Below are positions 25,308 through 34,980 of a stretch of DNA of 64,000 nt, piece by piece. Origin of the DNA: SG8-4 sp964598225 (GTDB taxonomy: Bacteria; Planctomycetota; Phycisphaerae; Sedimentisphaerales; Anaerobacaceae); the NCBI GenBank assembly GCA_964598225.1, contig CAZRBG010000016.1, positions 1 to 64,000 of the forward strand. Reading direction: 5' to 3'. The position numbers were made by a program, and so were the translations under genes. The notes under the pieces are model-generated. The model searched no databases. It was not told the DNA's origin and saw nothing but the letters and a program-made list of their open reading frames with translations. Positions within the stretch are counted from its first letter, which is position 1. Each line of letters opens with the position of its first letter.

Positions 25308-26969
25308 ATGAAAAGTTTGAAATTAAAACTAATGTTGGTCTGTATATCGATTTTTCTACTCGGCGGCTCAAACGTCGTCCTGGGTATCGAAAACGATAAC
25401 TGTGCCGATGCGGAACCCATCGGCGAGGTCACAGACAAGAGTTTCGAAACCAGAGAGGCTACGTTCGACGGCCCGGGCGATTGCATGACCAGTCCGAACA
25501 TCTGGTACTGTTACACCGCTTCCTGCACGGGAGAGGCCACAGTCAGTCTCCTCGGCAGCGGGTACGACACTAAGCTCGCCGTCTATGACGGATGTGCGTG
25601 CCAGCCGTCATTGGGCGAGACTATAGGATGCAACGACGACTTCGACGGCAGTTTTCAGTCGGAGATTTCATTTCCCGTGGTTGCCGGTAATAAGTACCTG
25701 ATCGAAATCGGCGGCTACGCTTCCGACGTGGGCTCCGGTATACTTAATGTCAGTTGTATCAGAGATCCGTCTCTGGAGCCGCCGAGGGATCGTTGTGACA
25801 AGGCGGAAGCGGTCGGAAATGTGAAGGATCTTCAGTTCACCACAAATGGAAAGACGTTCGACGGTCCCGGGCTGTGCATGACCAGCCCTAACATCTGGTT
25901 CGCCTACACCGCCACCTGCACCGGCGACGTCACCGTCAGCCTTCTCGGAAGCGCTTACGACACGATGCTCGCCGTCTACAGCGGGCAAGGATGCAGTCCA
26001 ACAGAGCAGGACCTGGTAGGATGCAACGACGACTTTGATAACGCTTTTCAGTCGCAGATCACATTCGGCGCGGTTAAAGGCAACAAATACCTGATCGAAG
26101 TCGGGGGCTACGCCTCCGAGACGGGCGACGGCGTACTGAACATAAGCTGCCAGGGCGGGTCGGCGGAAGTCAAGACGGACCTCGGCGACGCCCCCGACAG
26201 CACCAACAATTTCGGCGACGTTATGGTTGCATATACTTCGATTCAAGCGCATTTCCCGACTGTTTACGACGACGGCAGCGGCGTCGGACCTTACGGGCCT
26301 GTGCACCTGAATGAAACACCGGCAGCCATCCTGGGCGAACTTGTAACCGGCGAAAGCGAAGCCGACACGGGGCCGGACGATGACGACACGAACAATATCC
26401 TGCCCTTCCAGAATTCTTCGGACCTTGACTGGGCCGACGATTCGGTTGGAATGCCCAGTGTTCCGCTGTCTCTGCCCAATTGCGGCTGGACTCAATTCGA
26501 CTATGAAGTTACCGTCATCGACCCGAACGTCGATATGTGGGTCAATGTATGGTTTGACTTCAACCGTGACGGCGACTGGGACGATGTGGTGGAATGCTCC
26601 GACGGCCGCATGGTTCCCGAGTGGGCGGTTCAGAATCAGTTCCTGTACGATCTGCGCCAAGGACTTAGCGAGGTCACAACGCCGGGATTTGTGTCCGTGC
26701 ATCCTAAAAATGCACCGGAACAGATCTGGATGAGAATCACACTTGCAGAGCAGCCCTGGACGGGCGGCAGCAACCCCGGCGAGCGCGGGAACGCCGGCTC
26801 CGGACCGGTCGAGAAGTACCAGTTCGGTGAGACTGAAGACTATCGCTTCATTCCCGAAGTGCCGGCCGCATCGGATTGCCCGCTGTGCGAAGACGTCAAC
26901 GCCGATGGTGTAATAGACCTGGACGACCTGTCCGATCTCATCGCCGAGTGGCTGACGACCTGTCTGTAA
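25308..26969 (+). CDS. secreted protein with two PPC-like repeats, GEVED-like and dockerin-like domains
   Basis: About 553 residues from ATG 25308, with GAGGAA 9 bp upstream. After the signal peptide, two tandem beta-sandwich repeats of about 120 residues share FDGPGxCMTSPNIWxxYTA, DVTVSLLGSxYDTxLAVY and LIExGGYAS. A GEVED-like domain follows (DMWVNVWFDFNRDGDWDD, TEDYRF). The C-terminus, CEDVNADGVIDLDDLSDLIA with EWL, is a dockerin type I/EF-hand-like half repeat common in planctomycete secreted proteins. It may help the protein attach outside the cell (inference). A longer upstream start would precede the Shine-Dalgarno sequence and give no signal peptide, so it is less likely. Confidence 0.85.
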   Translation: MKSLKLKLMLVCISIFLLGGSNVVLGIENDNCADAEPIGEVTDKSFETREATFDGPGDCMTSPNIWYCYTASCTGEATVSLLGSGYDTKLAVYDGCACQPSLGETIGCNDDFDGSFQSEISFPVVAGNKYLIEIGGYASDVGSGILNVSCIRDPSLEPPRDRCDKAEAVGNVKDLQFTTNGKTFDGPGLCMTSPNIWFAYTATCTGDVTVSLLGSAYDTMLAVYSGQGCSPTEQDLVGCNDDFDNAFQSQITFGAVKGNKYLIEVGGYASETGDGVLNISCQGGSAEVKTDLGDAPDSTNNFGDVMVAYTSIQAHFPTVYDDGSGVGPYGPVHLNETPAAILGELVTGESEADTGPDDDDTNNILPFQNSSDLDWADDSVGMPSVPLSLPNCGWTQFDYEVTVIDPNVDMWVNVWFDFNRDGDWDDVVECSDGRMVPEWAVQNQFLYDLRQGLSEVTTPGFVSVHPKNAPEQIWMRITLAEQPWTGGSNPGERGNAGSGPVEKYQFGETEDYRFIPEVPAASDCPLCEDVNADGVIDLDDLSDLIAEWLTTCL

Positions 26970-26991
26970 TTTACAACATAAAGCATCTGAC

Positions 26992-27026
26992 AAGGGCTGT
27001 GAGTATTCAACTCACAGCCCTTTTTT
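26992..27026 (+). terminator. rho-independent terminator
   Basis: AAGGGCTGTGAGT and ACTCACAGCCC form a strong stem over a short loop, followed by six T residues, 23 bp after the dockerin-protein stop. Confidence 0.93.
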
Positions 27027-27091
27027 ACTTTTTTCTTTATATCATTGGCGAATGCCTCTGCTTCTATCACTCCGCCTTATTGTCCGACGGC

Positions 27092-28588
27092 CTAACGCTT
27101 GGCTGAGTCCTCTTCTTCTGCGACCGAAAGCGTCTGTAGCATAGATTCGATCTGCGTAAGAGGAAATCCTTCCGCGCGGACCACGTGCCGTTGATCCGTC
27201 AGGATCAGCCAGGGCAGGGATTTTATGCCCCAGGCGGATTTAGATTCCTTGAAGTCGCCGTCCAGAATGTGGATAGGCAACGCAATCCGGTTGGCCTGGA
27301 AGAAGCCGTCATACGTACCGAGTTCTACCGGCGACGTCTGCACTGCGACGGCAACAACCCCTTTGGCCGCGAGCCCCTCGGCTCTGCGGGCCAGATTCGC
27401 TAAACAATGCCTGGACGGTCTCTGCTCGATGTCAACAAAACACATCAGTATCGGCTTGCAACCGGACCTGACCCCAGACAGCGCCGCGCCCGAGTCGATC
27501 AACGGGGGCAGCGGTTTGTTTACGAGCGAAGTCTCTTTCGCTGACTTACACTGATTGATGTCGATGAGCTTGCCGGATGCATCGACAACCCTGCCGTCCT
27601 GCCAGACGGCCTTAATGTTGCTGTGGCCCGTATGGATATGTACGGATTTTCCATTCTTGAGTTCCGGGTCCTGCTTTGGATTATGCAGCGGAATGTCGAA
27701 CGAGCCCAAGGCATCGTGGTCGGGATCCAGCGTGATCTGCGTTCGCTTGAAGTGGACACGCTGCTTGCTGAAGAACCGGGAATCCGCATAATTATATGTC
27801 ATGGCCTGCTCGCCTTCCATCGGGACCCAGACGCCGTCAAACTGTTTGAACCGCACGTGGTATACGCGTGCCGTCTGGCTGTTGCCGGCGGGCATGGTCC
27901 TGCTGCCATCCCTCTGACCGCCGACCACTTCTCGCATAATCTTGACAACATTGTAACCATGCTCGGGATCCAGCCATACGGAATACTTCCCGTACGCCGT
28001 GTCCGCGTCAATAACATAACAGGCTGATCGGCCCACTTTCTCGGTTTGCGGTCGCACGGAGATCCGATGGGCCCCGCGCAGGACCGTGTCAATTCGCTCA
28101 TCGGTCCCGACGTATCCCAGTATACCCGAGTAAGGTTGTGCGCTGATCGTCTCCCAGTCGGGGTGTGCCGGTTGCACGTAGACACGACCTTTCACGCCCG
28201 GGGTATTCACAGCCGAGGCATGGACGTATCTTGTCCCATCGGCGACAACGCGAAGATGATAGCGCGGTGCGCTTTCGGGGAGGTTCCGGAGTTTGCTGTT
28301 GAAATCCCCCCAATGGTAGGACCGGTGGTACACGCGGCGGCCGTCTGCGCGGTGCTGTCCCCGTTTGTACGCCTTTGCATCCAGCATCGGCCGGGACATG
28401 CCGGGAAGATTATAGCTGTATTCGGTTGTTGCTTCGTAGAAGTCGATGAAACTTTCTGTGGCGTCCAGTGCTGCTGCGTAGTTGTCGAGCAGTTCGTGAG
28501 TAGAGGGCAAGCGCGCATAGAGCGACTGGCACATAGAGGTGGATAAAATCAGCGAAAAAATACATACGGGAGTTCTGACGCTTGCCAT
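27092..28588 (-). CDS. secreted protein with a C-terminal thioredoxin-like domain
   Basis: A 498-residue exported protein; the start ATG 28588 follows CAGGAG. The N-terminal 330 residues are a beta-rich domain like outer-membrane-lipoprotein-sorting/sigma-E-regulator folds (YSVWLDPEHGYNVVKIMREV). The C-terminal 150 residues look like a thioredoxin fold (PILMCFVDIEQRP, GIKSLPWLILTDQRHVV with cis-Pro), but the CxxC is missing: only a Cys before and a Cys after the helix remain. Thus it is probably a binding or regulatory, not a redox, domain. Confidence 0.65.
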   Translation of the reverse strand: MASVRTPVCIFSLILSTSMCQSLYARLPSTHELLDNYAAALDATESFIDFYEATTEYSYNLPGMSRPMLDAKAYKRGQHRADGRRVYHRSYHWGDFNSKLRNLPESAPRYHLRVVADGTRYVHASAVNTPGVKGRVYVQPAHPDWETISAQPYSGILGYVGTDERIDTVLRGAHRISVRPQTEKVGRSACYVIDADTAYGKYSVWLDPEHGYNVVKIMREVVGGQRDGSRTMPAGNSQTARVYHVRFKQFDGVWVPMEGEQAMTYNYADSRFFSKQRVHFKRTQITLDPDHDALGSFDIPLHNPKQDPELKNGKSVHIHTGHSNIKAVWQDGRVVDASGKLIDINQCKSAKETSLVNKPLPPLIDSGAALSGVRSGCKPILMCFVDIEQRPSRHCLANLARRAEGLAAKGVVAVAVQTSPVELGTYDGFFQANRIALPIHILDGDFKESKSAWGIKSLPWLILTDQRHVVRAEGFPLTQIESMLQTLSVAEEEDSAKR

Positions 28589-28901
28589 TTACACTCTCCT
28601 GTAAGAAAAGGGATTTTGGCTTTTTTTCGAAGTGGCGGGTCAAATTTGCCGAGTAACCTGCCACTTCACGTTTCTATTAGACAGATACGCGAAAGCCTAA
28701 AATGTTACAACATTTTTCAAAATTAATTGCATAAATGGAGAATATCGCATGCAGCTTCGCTGCGTATGTGACATTTTGCCTTAATCTGCTTGACACTTAA
28801 GCTTTGCAGATTCGGATTACGTGAAATCACGGATTTGCTTATAGCGAAAAATTCCGGAACCACTCATTCTATTATTCCGCTGCTGATCCTTTTTCTCCGG
28901 C
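28589..28901. other. 313-bp intergenic region
   Basis: No gene or repeat seen. It should contain the promoter of the reverse thioredoxin-like gene. The sequence between the GNAT remnant's stop and this gene is A+T-rich. Confidence 0.4.
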
Positions 28902-29869
28902 TCAGGGCATGTCGTTATTTGAGTAATTAAGGTTCCAGTTGCTCAGGTCGAATATTCGGTCGTCGATAATTTCATGATTGAGTATTTTTCCACATACGTA
29001 CGCGCGTTTTGTGCGGCTTCTCGACAGTGCCTTCGGAATTCGAATCATGTGGGTGGGCCTGAAGGAAGCCTTCCTACGAATACGAACAGGTCTACGCTAT
29101 CGCCTAACGTTCTGTGGATGGATTTTATGGCCCCGGCGAAAGTCACTACAGTCAACGGACACACATCAATTATCTGGAGAGCTTTCGCGCCGTATTCCTT
29201 CTCGACGATCTTGTATACAACTTCACTTCCGTCATCCAGCCTGGTCATCCGGTGATTGGAATCATACCTGCGTCTTCTAAAGACGTCGTCTGGAATCTTC
29301 TCGATATTGAAACTACACTCATTCCGCCGCCTCAGGGAAGGCATTCGAACCAGTAAATCCGTCAAGCCGTGAGACATCATGTTCAAGCATTTGAGTTTAC
29401 CGCAGACACTTCCTATCTTTCGAGGCAGAATGTAGAGGTCAAGTTCTCCGATGTCACGCCATCGGAGCATTTTGCATATGATGTCACGGGATTTGTTATT
29501 CGGAAAGCCGAAGGTAAAGCTGATTCCGTCTTGCCTCATGGCGTTCATAACCAGATTGGTCGCATTCAACAGGCCGAAATAATTACTGCGATGTTCCTTG
29601 TGGATCATAGTGTCGGTTGACAGACAGAACATGACGCGTTTGCCGAAGTAATTATAGCAACAGGGAATCATATTACACGCTCCGACTATGGAATCGTGCA
29701 CCATCATGAGGCTGTGATATGAATACCCAAGCGGCGTTTGCGTGTATTTCCTGTCAAATTGACTTAGAGTCATCCCACCGGAGAAGATCGATGATCCGAG
29801 TCCGATGAACTGGCGCTTCTCATCTTTGCTCAGTTCACTGGTGCTCTTTAGCACATACTCTATCTTCAT
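28902..29869 (-). pseudogene. GNAT-family acetyltransferase-like gene with a frameshift
   Basis: From ATG 29869 (MKIEYVLKSTSELSKDEKRQ) the frame runs through an N-acetyltransferase-like fold of about 270 residues, ending in LFVFVGRLPSGPPT and a stop at 29045. In another frame the gene continues: about 29085-29049 reads ASFRPTH, then MIRIPKALSRSR to DLSNWNLNYSNNDMP and TGA at 28904. That tail is the usual C-terminus of this GNAT group (FD..W.lnysD.D.P). A 1-bp frame change near GGAAGGCTTCC at about 29070 joins them. It is either a sequencing error or a recent inactivation. The earlier in-frame ATG at 29929 is less likely. Confidence 0.75.
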
Positions 29870-30286
29870 GATGGAAGTTATTCCCGACGGGTTTGATCGC
29901 GACTCTATGGGTTCATGCCCTGCGCGCAAATTAAATTCGCACTCTCCTTCAAAGAGGCCTTAAGTTCTTCCTAACAGTCGCCCTTCCTTGGCCGGCATAA
30001 ATCAGTGATGCAAAGCCGGTCTACTCCTTAATTTATGATTGTAAAGATTTTGGAGTTGGAATTCAAGAGCTCCCGACCTCTTTTCGAAAAATAAGTACAT
30101 GCCACACTTGACAACTCACCGGGCAATTGGATAGAATATACCTGCATTCAGGGATGAGTGGCGGGAAAACTCGATATTGCGGCGGAATTCTCGCATTTTT
30201 TTATCGGAACGGTCGGTTCTCTTGTTGGTTTACTCAGTGCGTTTGAATATCTGATATCCGAAGAGTTCTTCTGAAGGAGAAAGATA
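29870..30286. other. 417-bp region before the Wzz-like gene
   Basis: It contains the promoter region of the Wzz-like gene, and a short GTG-started frame 30158-30274 that would encode 38 residues with one hydrophobic segment (FFIGTVGSLVGLLSAF), ending 12 bp before the Wzz start. Its reality is doubtful. Confidence 0.3.
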
Positions 30287-31696
30287 ATGAAAGGGAAATC
30301 GGTTTTCCTTTTGGTGGTCCTGGCGTTGTTGGCCTTGCTTGCCGTTGTTGCTATCTGGACTCAGATCATCCCTCAATACCAAGCCAAAGGCGAAGTGCGA
30401 ATTGAACCTTTTAAGCCGTATCTGGTATTTAAGACCGAAGACAGCGGGATGATACGTTTCTACGACAGCTTCGTAAATACTCAGGTTTCTGTTATGAGAA
30501 GCCCCAGCGTTCTTAACCGGGTACTGGACCAGCCGGAAGTCAAGAATACGCAGTGGTTCAGGAATCCACCGAAAACCTTCAGGTATCGCCCCTTCGCAGA
30601 TCAAATTGATCCTCCGATGGAAAGGCTGAAAGAAGTCCTTTCAGTCCGGCCTCGCTCCAATACCGAGATAATTGATGTTTCTTTCGTGGCTACCGTCGCC
30701 AAAGATGCCAAAGTTATTGTCAATGCTGTTTTAGATCAGTACCTCATGTACATCGGCGAAGCCTCCGACAAAAAGGCGGACGAGCTTTACAGGAAACTGG
30801 TAGATCAATACCGCGCATTAGAAACAGACATAGAAGTACGGCAGGAAACCTTGACGGAGCTTCTCAAATCACTCGGAACGGTCGAGCCACGGGAATTGAT
30901 CGAGACCACTGGGAGGCGCCTGGATCAAAAGCAAGCTCGCCTGAAGGGCCTGCAAAATCGTATTACGCTAATGGAAAAGGCAATAGAGCAGAGCGGTCGC
31001 GTTGACAGTAATGGGGTAAAACTTCCCCGTGAAAGCCGCCCGCCTGATTACTCCACGGATCCGGAGTGGCGCGAGCTGAATGAAAATCTCAGGGTTGCCA
31101 AGCACCAGCTCATGACCAGCCGACTCGGGCCCAAGCACCCGGATTACCGCCGTATGGAGGAAGCACTTGAGTATGCCAAAGAGTCACTCCGCAAGCGGGA
31201 GATGCAACTGGAGCGTCAATGGGGGGCTCAGACCGAAGGTGATGTCAGTTCGGCCCCGACGGCGCCACGTGTCAATGCCTACATGCCGGGGACGATACCG
31301 AGCGATAATTCTTACGATTCCCTGGAAGCAGCCAAGCCTCTGGAGGGCCGACTGGCTCTGGCCAAAGAAGAAGAGCAGCAATTGAGTGCGGAAATCGAGA
31401 AGGAACGCCAAGAGTTTCACAAGTTATTTGATAAAGCTCAATTGTACGAGGAGGAAACCGCTAAGCTCTGGGAAAAGCGTGAATTATTCGATGCCGTTCG
31501 TCAACGTAAGGAACAGAAGGACATGGAGCGCAACGTCCCCGATTCCATGAACATAAGCATCCTGTCGCGAGCCGCCGTACCCTCGGAGCCTCACAACGAC
31601 CGGCGGATCATGTATACCGCAATAGTATTGGCCCTTTATTTGGCTGTGGGTAGCTGCATAGCGATCCTGAGCAAAAAAAGAGAAACATCGAAGTAA
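30287..31696 (+). CDS. Wzz/GumC-family chain-length or tyrosine-kinase-adaptor protein
   Basis: A 469-residue inner-membrane protein: N-terminal membrane helix (about 6-27), a periplasmic domain with RSPSVLNRVLDQPEVK, long coiled coils (about 165-410) and a second membrane helix (about 442-460). This is the Wzz/polysaccharide copolymerase layout. AAVPSEPHNDRR before the last helix matches the PxxP segment of this family. The motif for a fused tyrosine kinase is absent. It has a perfect AAGGAG site 8 bp upstream. It probably controls length or export of an exopolysaccharide, but no glycosyltransferases are near. Confidence 0.82.
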   Translation: MKGKSVFLLVVLALLALLAVVAIWTQIIPQYQAKGEVRIEPFKPYLVFKTEDSGMIRFYDSFVNTQVSVMRSPSVLNRVLDQPEVKNTQWFRNPPKTFRYRPFADQIDPPMERLKEVLSVRPRSNTEIIDVSFVATVAKDAKVIVNAVLDQYLMYIGEASDKKADELYRKLVDQYRALETDIEVRQETLTELLKSLGTVEPRELIETTGRRLDQKQARLKGLQNRITLMEKAIEQSGRVDSNGVKLPRESRPPDYSTDPEWRELNENLRVAKHQLMTSRLGPKHPDYRRMEEALEYAKESLRKREMQLERQWGAQTEGDVSSAPTAPRVNAYMPGTIPSDNSYDSLEAAKPLEGRLALAKEEEQQLSAEIEKERQEFHKLFDKAQLYEEETAKLWEKRELFDAVRQRKEQKDMERNVPDSMNISILSRAAVPSEPHNDRRIMYTAIVLALYLAVGSCIAILSKKRETSK

Positions 31697-31766
31697 GAAT
31701 AGAGAGAACAGCAACCTTATTTAAGCCGCGGATTGCCTGCCTTTAAGCTGTGGCTTTGGATTTTTC

Positions 31767-31796
31767 TTGACGGAGCAGCGCCGAATCCTGTATTAT
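31767..31796 (+). promoter_or_regulatory. putative sigma-70-type promoter upstream of the LamG gene
   Basis: TTGACG, 18 bp, TATTAT. The predicted start is near 31803, leaving a leader of about 270 bases before ATG 32074. The rest of the 377-bp gap 31697-32073 shows no gene. Planctomycete promoter rules are poorly known, so confidence is modest. Confidence 0.45.
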
Positions 31797-32073
31797 TAAC
31801 ATTTGTTAGTTTGTAGGCAGGCCGGTTATTCGAACGGTATGATGTTTTGCGATCGGCTCGGGACGGCTCTTTTGGCATATTCCTTAAGGTGCAAAACATA
31901 AAAGTGTCATAGCAGCCGCCGAGTCCGTAAGATTCGAGGTAGTGGTGTGCAATCTCTTAACTCTGGAGAAAGGGTAAGGCAGGCATTTCAGGCCCGGTTC
32001 CCGCGGTATAGTAGAAGCTCGAAAATGGTCTTCAATCGGGCGTTATCAACCAATTTTTATAGGAGGATTAGTA

Positions 32074-34896
32074 ATGTACAAAATAGTCTTACAAATGTTG
32101 TTGCTCATTTCAGTTCTGGTGATCGCCGGGGTGGCTCAGGCTGATCAGGCCGCCTGGGAAGAAGCAATAGGCACAGCCGAGCCGCTTCACTGGTACAAGT
32201 TCAATGAGACCGGAACCGACTGCATCGATTCCGGCGGCGGCGGGCTCGACGGCGTCTACGACGGTGTCGTTACGGGCGCCGACGGTCTGTTCGGTCCCGG
32301 CACGGCGGTCGGATTCGAGAGGAGCGGCGCCAATCGAGCCAATTTCGAGGATGCCACGGACCTGCCCGGCCCGTGGACGGTGGAGTACATCGTCAAAACC
32401 ACCAAGCCTCCGGCCGCCAACGACTCGCAGGCCCTGCACGACAGCGATAATACGTCCATTCGTCTCGCGGGCTGGACCGCGCTTGGAGAAGTGGGATTTA
32501 CAGAGTACGGAGTAGCCGATTATCGTTTCACTCCGACCGCCGGTTTCACCCTTGAGGATCTTGTCATTCAACAGAGTGAATGGGTTCACCTTACATTTCG
32601 CAACGACGGCTCAGGGACCCAGGTCTTTATCAACGGCAAGCTCATGGGAACCAGCGACGGCAGCGTCGATCTGCCGCGCCTGAGAATCGGCGCCCGCGGC
32701 GCCGGTCCGGCCGACCACCTGATGGGTGTTTTGGATGAAGCTGTCGTCTTCGACCGGGCTTTGTCCGATGAGGACATCATCGCTCATTCCGAGGTCTCGA
32801 CGCTCCTCGATCCTACCGTTCTGGGAGCGGGCAATCCCGATCCCGCCGACGGCGCCGTACACGCCGACACGTGGGTGGACCTGAACTGGTCGGCCGGGGC
32901 TACGGCGACCTCGCACGATGTGTACCTCTCCGACAGCCTCGAAGCCGTCGAAAACGGTACCGACGAAGCATTCCAGGGCAACCAGTCGACGACCAGCTTT
33001 ATCGCCGGTTTTGTCGGATTCGCATTCCCCGAAGGGCTGGTGCCGGGAACAACCTACTACTGGCGCGTCGATGAGGTCGATCCCGAGACTACTTATGAGG
33101 GCCAGGTTTGGAGCTTTTTGGTTCCGCCAAAGACGGCGTACAATCCCGATCCCGCAGATGAGGGAAGGTTTGTGACCCAGGAGCCGACTCTCTCCTGGAC
33201 CGGCGGATTCGGCGCAAAGCTCCATACTGTCTACTTCGGCGACAATTTCGACGACGTCAACGATGCGACCGGCGGTGCGCAACAGAATCTGACCACATTT
33301 ACGCCGTCGGAGCCGCTTGCCAAAGACACGGTCTATTACTGGCGGGTCGATGAATTCGATGCGGCTACTACGCATAAGGGCGACGTCTGGAGCTTCACAA
33401 CGCTGCCGGAGATACCCGTAACCGATCCGACTCTGGTCGGATGGTGGACGCTCGACGAAGGCGAAGGCTCCGCCGCTGTGGATTGGTCGGGTCAGAACAA
33501 CCACGGCGAATTCTCCGGAAATCTCGAGTGGGTCGTCGGACAGGACGGCGGAGCTCTGAAGTTTGACGGCGATAGCTGGCTCGATTGCGGGACGCCGGAC
33601 GCCCTGCAAATTGGAGAGGCGATCACCATCGCCTGCTGGGTCAATCCCGCCATACTCGGCGGCAACAGGGGTTTTGTGGCTCTGGGCGATTCCTATGCAT
33701 TCAAGGCTTTGGATAACCATCTCCGCTTTACTACGCCCGGCATTCTGGATCATGACGCCGATGCCGCTGTCATCTCGACAGAGACGTGGCAGCACGTAGC
33801 GGTCACCTTCCAGCCGGAACAGACGGTCACGTTCTATATTAACGGCGTCGAGGCCCAGCAGTTGACCGCTTCTGCCGCCGAAGCCGGCGACGGTCCGTTC
33901 CTTATCGGCAGCAATCAGTGGGATGAAACCTTCACCGGCATGATCGATGACGTGCGGGTATACAATAAGGTGCTGACAGCCGAGGAACTTGTGGAGGCTA
34001 TGAGAGGCGATCCTTTAGTCGCCTGGGACCCGAGCCCGGACAACGGGTCGAATCCGGATATCGACAACGCGCTGCCACTGTCCTGGCAGCCCGGCGATGA
34101 GGCCGCCGAGCACGATGTTTACTTCGGCACGGATGTTGATGCCGTCACCGACGCCGACGCATCCGACACGACGGGCGTTTATAGAGGCCGTCAGAGCGAC
34201 ACGAGCTTCAGCCCGGCCGAAGGCGTCGAGTGGGGCGGCGGACCTTACTACTGGCGAATCGACGAGGTAAGCAGCGACGGCACAGTCGTCGAAGGCCGAA
34301 TCTGGAGCTTCACGGTTGCCGACTTCCTGCTGGTCGATGACTTCGAGAGCTATACCGACAACGACGCCGAGAATGAGGCGATCTGGCAGCACTGGATTGA
34401 CGGCTTCGAGGATGCGACAAACGGTTCGCAGGTCGGGAATCTGCTTCCGCCGTATGCCGAGAAAGTCGACGTCCACAGCGGGACCCAGTCAATGCCGCTG
34501 TCGTATCTGAATACCGGCGGCGTGACGTTCTCGGAGGCAGCGCTGACGCTGACTTCGCCTCGCGACTGGACGGCGCACGGCGTCACAGAGCTGTCGCTGT
34601 GGTTCCAGGGCGATCCGGCCAACGACCCCGAGCCTTTCTATGTCGCTCTGGCGAACGCCAACAGCCAGCCTGTTGTTTATAATCATCCCGACGCCGCGGC
34701 GGCACAGACCGGCATCTGGACCGAATGGCCCATTCCGCTGCAAACCTTTGCCGACAGGGGTGTAAACCTGGCGGACGTCGACCAGATCATTATCGGTCTG
34801 GGCGCCAAAGGCAACGTAATGGCTACCGGCGGCGCCGGCGAGATGCTGATCGATGATATTCGGCTGTATCGCCCGAGCGACGGTGAGGGTCAGTAA
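32074..34896 (+). CDS. secreted multidomain LamG / fibronectin-like protein
   Basis: A 940-residue secreted protein with AGGAGG upstream and a signal peptide ending AQA. Order: LamG-like jelly roll (about 30-240, NRANFEDATDLPGPWTVEYI); two Fn3-like repeats with DVYLSD...YYWRVDEVD...GQVWSFLV and YYWRVDEFD...GDVWSFT (about 250-445); a second LamG (about 450-645, LVGWWTLDEGEGSAAVDWSG); a third repeat with DVYFGTDVDA...YYWRIDE (about 650-745); and a C-terminal beta domain starting DDFESYTDND. This architecture is typical of Phycisphaerae carbohydrate-binding proteins. No glycosidase or dockerin motif is visible, so it is probably an adhesive or polysaccharide-binding protein. Confidence 0.88.
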   Translation: MYKIVLQMLLLISVLVIAGVAQADQAAWEEAIGTAEPLHWYKFNETGTDCIDSGGGGLDGVYDGVVTGADGLFGPGTAVGFERSGANRANFEDATDLPGPWTVEYIVKTTKPPAANDSQALHDSDNTSIRLAGWTALGEVGFTEYGVADYRFTPTAGFTLEDLVIQQSEWVHLTFRNDGSGTQVFINGKLMGTSDGSVDLPRLRIGARGAGPADHLMGVLDEAVVFDRALSDEDIIAHSEVSTLLDPTVLGAGNPDPADGAVHADTWVDLNWSAGATATSHDVYLSDSLEAVENGTDEAFQGNQSTTSFIAGFVGFAFPEGLVPGTTYYWRVDEVDPETTYEGQVWSFLVPPKTAYNPDPADEGRFVTQEPTLSWTGGFGAKLHTVYFGDNFDDVNDATGGAQQNLTTFTPSEPLAKDTVYYWRVDEFDAATTHKGDVWSFTTLPEIPVTDPTLVGWWTLDEGEGSAAVDWSGQNNHGEFSGNLEWVVGQDGGALKFDGDSWLDCGTPDALQIGEAITIACWVNPAILGGNRGFVALGDSYAFKALDNHLRFTTPGILDHDADAAVISTETWQHVAVTFQPEQTVTFYINGVEAQQLTASAAEAGDGPFLIGSNQWDETFTGMIDDVRVYNKVLTAEELVEAMRGDPLVAWDPSPDNGSNPDIDNALPLSWQPGDEAAEHDVYFGTDVDAVTDADASDTTGVYRGRQSDTSFSPAEGVEWGGGPYYWRIDEVSSDGTVVEGRIWSFTVADFLLVDDFESYTDNDAENEAIWQHWIDGFEDATNGSQVGNLLPPYAEKVDVHSGTQSMPLSYLNTGGVTFSEAALTLTSPRDWTAHGVTELSLWFQGDPANDPEPFYVALANANSQPVVYNHPDAAAAQTGIWTEWPIPLQTFADRGVNLADVDQIIIGLGAKGNVMATGGAGEMLIDDIRLYRPSDGEGQ

Positions 34897-34930
34897 TGTA
34901 AAAAGTCTTAAACCGTAAAAAGTAGATAAA

Positions 34931-34963
34931 AAGGCCCATGCATATTGATTGCATGGGCCTTTT
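34931..34963 (+). terminator. rho-independent terminator
   Basis: AAGGCCCATGCA and TGCATGGGCCTT form a 12-bp stem with a 9-base loop, followed by TTTCT. It ends the LamG gene only 17 bp before the sulfatase start. Confidence 0.9.
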
Positions 34964-34980
34964 CTATTAAAGTTTGGCGC

